In this document: in pieces, positions 59,427 through 64,000 of the stretch
Layout: every line of letters starts with the position of its first letter
How positions within the stretch are numbered: the first letter of the stretch is position 1
NCBI GenBank assembly: GCA_029931535.1
Contig: JAQPZY010001418.1
Span: 768,501 to 832,500 of the forward strand
DNA from: Margaritifera margaritifera
Lineage: Eukaryota; Mollusca; Bivalvia; Unionida; Margaritiferidae
DNA length: 64,000 nucleotides
Reading direction: 5' to 3'
Translations under genes and position numbers: made by a program
Notes under the pieces: model-generated
What the model saw: only the letters and a program-made list of their open reading frames with translations
The model's database searches: none
What the model was told of the DNA's origin: nothing

Positions 59427-59845
59427 TCTTCTATCACTGGAGGAATGCACTAATATGTTAACATATATGCATATTAAAAAATGTTCCGGCCCCAATAGCA
59501 TTACTTGTGAATTCGACAAAATGCCTTCATTACGCATATCAGCCACATTTTAAAAGTAAATATTATTGTTAATGAGGAGAGAGCTCGAAATAAGCTTATG
59601 CTTATTGCTCAATCTTCAATATCTCTTGTTGAATTGTATGTACTTTGCACTATGACTTTTTTGTAAATAAATACTGTTTAAATCAACAGCCTACGTAAGT
59701 AAAATAAAACCAGAACCTCACCTATGATGAAAAAGAATTACGTGAAGGTCTTCTATCACTCGAGGAATGCACTAATATGTTAACATATATGCATATTAAA
59801 AAAATGTTCCGGACCCAATAGCATTACTTGTGAATTCGACAAAAT
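59427..59845 (+). repeat. Direct duplication of the RT-start segment, 322 bp apart
   Basis: About 96 bp (CTATCACTGGAGGAATGCAC to GTGAATTCGACAAAAT) at 59427-59522 recurs at 59749-59845 with two or three changes and one extra A. The second copy has the natural upstream code (YDEKELREGLLS) and the first does not, so the first copy and the roughly 226 bp between them were added. Confidence 0.88.
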
Positions 59846-60242
59846 TTGTTGCCGTGATTTGAAGAATTGTTTATAGATGTCTTTAACTTCAGTTTCCAAA
59901 ACGGAAGACTATAGAGCTTGGACAATTTTGATACAATGTCCCTAATCCCCAGACAGGACAGGATTTGCCCGACTTGTCCAATTACAAACCAGTCAGTTTA
60001 CTGAATACAGACTATACAATTACCAGTAAAACATTGCCACCAAAATAATGAAGATTCTCCCAGGATTATGTTTTAAAGACAGACAAGTATTATTAAGATG
60101 TAATGGTCAGAATATTCAGAATAATAAAATATATATATATATTTTTTTTAATTTTCCTTTATTAATTGGCGTACTTTTGTTTAGTAGACTTATGTTTTGA
60201 ATATACCTGCGTAGTTATGATACCGGTTTGCTACGCGAGATG

Positions 60243-60784
60243 CTGGCGCATATCCATATACTGTATTTGAATTGGAGAGAAATGCAGCTGTCCCAGCAGG
60301 CATATATCCATATACAGTATTGGAATTGTAGAGAAATGCAGCTGTCCCAGCAGGCACATATCCATATGCTGTATTGGAATTGTAGAGAAATGTTGCCGTC
60401 CCAGCAGGCATATATCCATATAATGTATTGGAATTGTGGAGAAATGCAGCCGTCCCAGGAGGCATATATCCATATGCTGTATTGGAATTGTAGAGAAATG
60501 CAGCCGTCCCAGCAGGCATATATCCATATGATGTATTGGAATTGTAGAGAAATGCTGCCGTCCCAGCAGGCACATATCCATATGCTGTATTGGAATTGTA
60601 GAGAAATGTTGCCGTCCGAGCAGGCATATATCCATATAATGTATTGGAATTGTGGAGAAATGCAGCCGTCCCAGCAGGCATATAGCCATATGCTGTATTG
60701 GAATTGTAGAGAAATGCAGCCGTCCCAGCAGGCATATATCCATATGCTGTATTGGAATTGTAGAGAAATACAGCTGTCCCAGCG
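60243..60784. repeat. Tandem array, 54 bp unit, 10 copies
   Basis: The unit core CAGCAGGCATATATCCATAT then GCTGTATTGGAATTGTAGAG and AAATGCAGCCGTCC repeats exactly every 54 bp. Variant markers (GTGGAG, GTTGCC, CACATATCC, AATGTATT) recur four units apart, so a 216 bp block was duplicated. Because 54 is a multiple of three and the unit happens to lack stops in four frames, open frames of 170-235 residues run on both strands (for example NSNTAYGYMPAGTAAFLY on minus). Confidence 0.96.
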
Positions 60785-60985
60785 AAGGCAGTCAAAAAGA
60801 GGTTTGAGACTTTCAATTGCATGGATCACTATAATATCTACTGTATCGAAGTTTGTGTACGAAACATTGCTTGTGTATTACAATGTATGCACGAGTATTA
60901 GTTATAATATATGTTATAGGAATGAGGTGTTATAGTTAATTAAAAAGAACAAAAACATCTAACTTTGGACAGGTATCACCACAGT
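60785..60985. other. No gene seen
   Basis: AT-rich right flank of the 54 bp array. It contains the end of the 235-residue plus frame, which has no domain. Confidence 0.5.
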
Positions 60986-61115
<130 letters not shown>

Positions 61116-61671
61116 TTTCTTTAATCAGCACCTTCTAGATTGCTATGACTTGTGACTGGATCATGTACAATGAATCTGTATCACCCCTCGTACTGAAATC
61201 TAATAAAAATCTCCCCGCCGGAAAATCCCTAATTAAACGAAGCTTATTAACAGGATGTCGGGTAACATAAAAGTAATCGTGAAGAGGAAATATAAATTGG
61301 GAATCGATGACAAATCTCCCTTGAAAATAGCAATTTCTCTGATTGATGGCAGCCACTATAATTTAGTAGCTTGCTACTTCTACTTGTCTTTTCTCTGCTG
61401 CTGCATCGAGCGGATATGTAAGCGGATGCTTCCAACGTAATTCGATGTATTTTTATATTGATTCCATGTGAGGCGCCGGCAGGCGGATTTGATCGATGCG
61501 TTAATTGGTTGTTGGATCGATCTTGTTATAGAGAGCTTTGAATCCAGTTGCGCGCTAATATCTATATAATGATGACAGGTCATACAATGCGGCTGACACA
61601 GGCGGTATATTATACATGCCCTTTGGGCTCCATATACGGGGAGTAGGTGGGAGATGCTGGCAATGTAAATA
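61116..61671. other. No gene seen
   Basis: No domain or repeat recognised. Minus-strand frames at 61135-61440 are short and unassigned. Confidence 0.5.
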
Positions 61672-61675
61672 TGTA

Positions 61676-61774
<99 letters not shown>

Positions 61775-61802
61775 ATATATGTATATATGTGTGTGTGTGT
61801 GA
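61672..61802. repeat. (TG)n-(TA)n-(TG)n microsatellite
   Basis: A long TA tract (about 61687-61760) is bounded on both sides by TG tracts and followed by GTATATAT units. Confidence 0.97.
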
Positions 61803-62133
61803 CAGAAAGCTGTGTTGATAAGTAGAGACAGCTGACGTGGACAGGTCTCTAAGGACAGCCAGGTGCACGTGCCTTGTAATGTCCACCTGAGTCTAACTTG
61901 GCAGCTTGTAAAATCGTCAGAAAGTGCAGACATATTTATATTAGCACAGCGCCTACTTAAACAAAGAAATTATGAGTCTACTAAATAAGTATGTATATTT
62001 TCTGGATAACGTTTACGATACAAGTCTTTGTTTTTCTTTCTTCCTTTCTTTCTTGTCCTTTTATACTTTTATAAAATAGAAATTAATAGTTTTACCAGAG
62101 AATTGATACAGTACGAAACTGTAATACAGTTTT

Positions 62134-62174
<41 letters not shown>

Positions 62175-62439
62175 TGTGTTTATACTGTACGAAAGCCCAT
62201 TAGGATTGCATTGGAGAGTGTACACATCTAGCTTTCAAAATTAATAAAACGTACTCGTGCTTAGGGGAAACTATATTGTTAGGACAGTACAATTTTCTAG
62301 TTCATACGAGAAACTTTCTCGTTATTATGACATCTTTTTCTTGGTAAAATGACTTCTTATGGCAGGCATGTACACCCTACGGTCCGCGACCTGGTGTTAT
62401 CTGGTTACATTTAAAAAATCACTATCTGGCCCGCGCCCT
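61803..62439. other. No gene seen; (GA)n tract
   Basis: A (GA)n of about 36 bp lies at about 62137-62172. TACGAAACTGTAATACAGTT flanks its left and TACTGTACGAAAG its right. No coding signal. Confidence 0.5.
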
Positions 62440-63008
62440 GGAGGAAAATGCACATATATGTCTTTTGCGATGGTTATTCGTCCGTTGTCCGTTTGGCGTC
62501 CATCATTTGTCGTCCGTCGTACATTAGCAGTCGTTTTTTATCGCTATTCCTCGTAAAATAATAAGAAGAAAGTCATGAAACTTGACACAGTTATATTTTT
62601 TGAGGTTTGGTTAGTTTTAAATGAAAACGGTGCCTTTCGGACATCCATTTTTATTGCCGTCACTGCGGCCATCACGAGAATTTTGTTTATGTTATGGTCA
62701 CTCATTCATAAAGGATGAGTTTTTTTATGTAGCTGGTTGTAAAGAAAAATGCTGTCAATCTGACCTCCAACATGACCGCCACGGCGGCCATCTTGAAAAT
62801 GATTTGATCGCAACTCCTCCTGAAAGGATGTTCGTATGGGCATCGCGTCTTCGATAACACACTTCTTATGGTTTATAGTGGGTCCTAAATGAAAGTAATG
62901 CCGATTTGATCTCCAACATGGTCGCTACCAGGACCCTGTTGAACATATTGTTATAGCTACTCCTGCTGGATGGATTGTCAAATCAACTTAAAGTTTTCAT
63001 TCAAGGAC
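62440..63008 (+). repeat. 145 bp array family, decayed block
   Basis: The head TTCGTCCGTTGTCCGTTTGG and TTTGTCGTCCGTCGTACATT is followed by about four units: ATGAAAACGGTGCCTTTCGG, ACATGACCGCCACGGCGGCC, CATCTTGAAAATGATTTGAT, CAACTCCTCCTGAAAGGATG. It is plus-oriented and the right end is not present. Confidence 0.75.
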
Positions 63009-63640
63009 GTTTTATACGCCCGCCATGAGTTGGAGCGTATTATGTTATGATGTCCTTACGTCCGTCCGTCTGTTTTTAATTTCGTCTGCGCACAATAACT
63101 AGACTTGTTTACATCTACAGTTACCAAAAATTTTGGATGGCTGAAAGGTTAAGGTCACTGTGACTGAAAGAAGAATAAATTGTTTCCGCACAAACATTTC
63201 AATTCTCGACCATCTACCTTCACCAAAGGGGCTCCATAGGCCGAGTGGTCTAAGACGCTTGCCGATACATACATCTCACCTCTAACCGCGTGGGTTCGAG
63301 TCTCGGCTCGGCCAACGTGGGTATGTGAGAAAGCCTGCCAGTAGCTTCCCATGGGTTAGTGGTTCTTTCCCGGGTTTTCCCGGGTTCTTCCTCCTCCAAA
63401 TATACTGGCCGCCATCTATAGCCTATCATGTGCTCCAAAATGGCGTTAAACCCAAAAAATAAACAAGAGAACCTTCACCAAAAGTTTGTGGATGACTTGC
63501 ACATTGCGTAAGAAAGAATCTTATTGATTTGGGAGTCAAAGGTCAAATGTCAAGGTCATAGTGACAAAGAAGAAAAATTGGATTTGCAGAGTGACTTTTG
63601 TTCTAGAGTAAATTCCGTGACCAGACTTTGTGGATGGATT
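63009..63640 (+). repeat. Another GTCCGTCCG-headed repeat, split by a SINE
   Basis: TATACGCCCGCCATGAGTTG then GAGCGTATTATGTTATGATG and TACGTCCGTCCGTCTG (about 63020-63072) form the head. Units with GGTTAAGGTCACTGTGAC (about 63149) and TCAAGGTCATAGTGAC (about 63549) and ACCTTCACCAAA/TTTGTGGATG follow. The SINE at 63228-63470 interrupts it. Confidence 0.7.
63216..63482 (+). mobile_element. tRNA-derived SINE with 12 bp target duplication
   Basis: The body is 63228-63470, flanked by ACCTTCACCAAA on both sides (63216-63227 and 63471-63482, perfect). The head GGCTCCATAGGCCGAGTGGT then CTAAGACGCTTGCC and a B box GGGTTCGAGTC is leucine/serine-tRNA-like with a long variable region. The body has TTCCCGGGTTTTCCCGGGTT (about 63366-63387). 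The tail ATACTGGCCGCCATCTATAG then AATGGCGTTAAACCCAAAAA ends A-rich. It is the most intact retroposon in the window; a 3' fragment of the same family is at 10703-10800. Confidence 0.93.
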
Positions 63641-64000
63641 TCACTTAGGGTTATAAAGAAACCTATGGATTCTGGGGTCAAAATTTTGATCTCCGTTTTC
63701 ATTAGTACTAGTACTTGCAAACAGGAACAAACACTATATTACATTTCTTAATTTATTTTCAAATAGTACCAACATTTTGGTATCGTTAACAGCTGGCACA
63801 TAAAATACTTCTTTCTTTAGTGATGGCATTTCAGTGTTGCAGGCTGTGATATTTTTGGTAAAGACAGTAGGAGAGAGAGGACTTCTGCTCTGTTTTCTTG
63901 GAAAAGCAGTGATCACAAATTTATGCTTGTGCTTGCGTGTATGTCCAAGTTGGTGAAATATTTTCAACACCGTGTAAGATACAAAATTCAATTTTATAAT
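63641..64000. other. No gene seen
   Basis: No feature recognised to the end of the window. A minus frame at 63734-63991 has no domain and could continue outside. Confidence 0.45.

Larger units (their letters stand above)
57755..60127 (+). pseudogene. L1/Tx1-like LINE remnant: endonuclease to early reverse transcriptase
   Basis: Frames switch repeatedly, but the order of motifs is that of an APE-type endonuclease plus RT. The endonuclease has NVRGLGKTKKRRNIF (57774 on), QETH (57858-57869), SRLWKNKWAMKNLFFSGIS, FGIAILFDS, ITFVNVYGS, GDFN (58142-58153) and DHS (58404-58412). Then come RGPGHFKFNNSLHLD (58450 on) and the 103-residue open piece 58497-58808 with DPDLKWELI. RT begins at LTYDEKELREGLLSLEECT (about 59717-59775) and continues to LSNYKPVSLLN (59974-60006) and GQNIQNNK. 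It stops near 60127, before any catalytic FADD-type box. Stops, G-run insertions (about 58182, 58828) and two internal duplications show decay. Family placement rests on motif memory. Confidence 0.85.

Noticed and set aside
60190..60935. Overlapping frames of 170-235 residues on both strands
   Set aside because: All arise from a 54 bp array lacking stops in four frames; multiple equally open frames argue against coding.

Overview
This is a 64 kb piece of an animal nuclear genome. It is visibly AT-rich and contains no intact protein-coding gene that I can support. The repeat content suggests a mollusc, most likely a bivalve. That content is tRNA-derived SINEs with a shared core, degenerate non-LTR retrotransposons, a mariner relic, TIR-type MITEs, and diverged 140-155 bp tandem repeats headed by pyrimidine-rich GTCCGTCC motifs. 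Species cannot be read from the sequence. Almost every long open frame is a repeat array whose unit is a multiple of three bases, a microsatellite (CA/TACA/GA/TA), or a decayed transposon.

Layout, left to right. 0-5 kb: a 39 bp array, CT/TA microsatellites, a short array joined to an I/Nimb-like LINE fragment, and a 62 bp array. 5-11 kb: two GA tracts with a duplicated spacer, a possible 1.6 kb TIR element, the first copy of a dispersed repeat, a long TACA-type tract and a SINE tail. 11-17.3 kb: arrays of about 34, about 35 and 26 bp; the 26 bp array runs 2.3 kb with nested higher-order repeats. 17.4-26 kb: a fold-back MITE, two copies of a GGGAC-ended MITE, and a roughly 155 bp array split by a LINE tail that carries the RNase H domain. 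26.4-28.3 kb: a palindrome cluster, then a complete but dead mariner on the minus strand in which an 85 bp helix-turn-helix segment is repeated five times. 29-32 kb: a SINE, a 36 bp array holding a tRNA-like fragment, a very homogeneous 40 bp array and a TACA tract. 32-47 kb: SINEs, one candidate small exon, and three blocks of a roughly 145 bp array. 46-54 kb: 39 bp and 23 bp arrays, a SINE, a roughly 140 bp array, and a LINE-like 3' end with a CTTGT-type tail. 54.6-57.2 kb: a roughly 140 bp array interrupted by a hAT-like element with a near-perfect 8 bp target duplication. 57.7-60.1 kb: a 5' part of an L1/Tx1-like LINE with readable endonuclease and early reverse-transcriptase motifs. 60.2-64 kb: a 54 bp array, microsatellites, another 145 bp block, and a SINE with a 12 bp target duplication.

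No host genes act together here. The window shows layers of mobile elements: array-bearing elements, retroelements and DNA elements inserted into them, and local tandem duplication of small segments. I found no new biological system that I could defend. The observations most worth checking are the amplified segment inside the mariner, the uniform orientation of all array-bearing repeats, and the hAT-like insertion whose empty site can be inferred from its host array.
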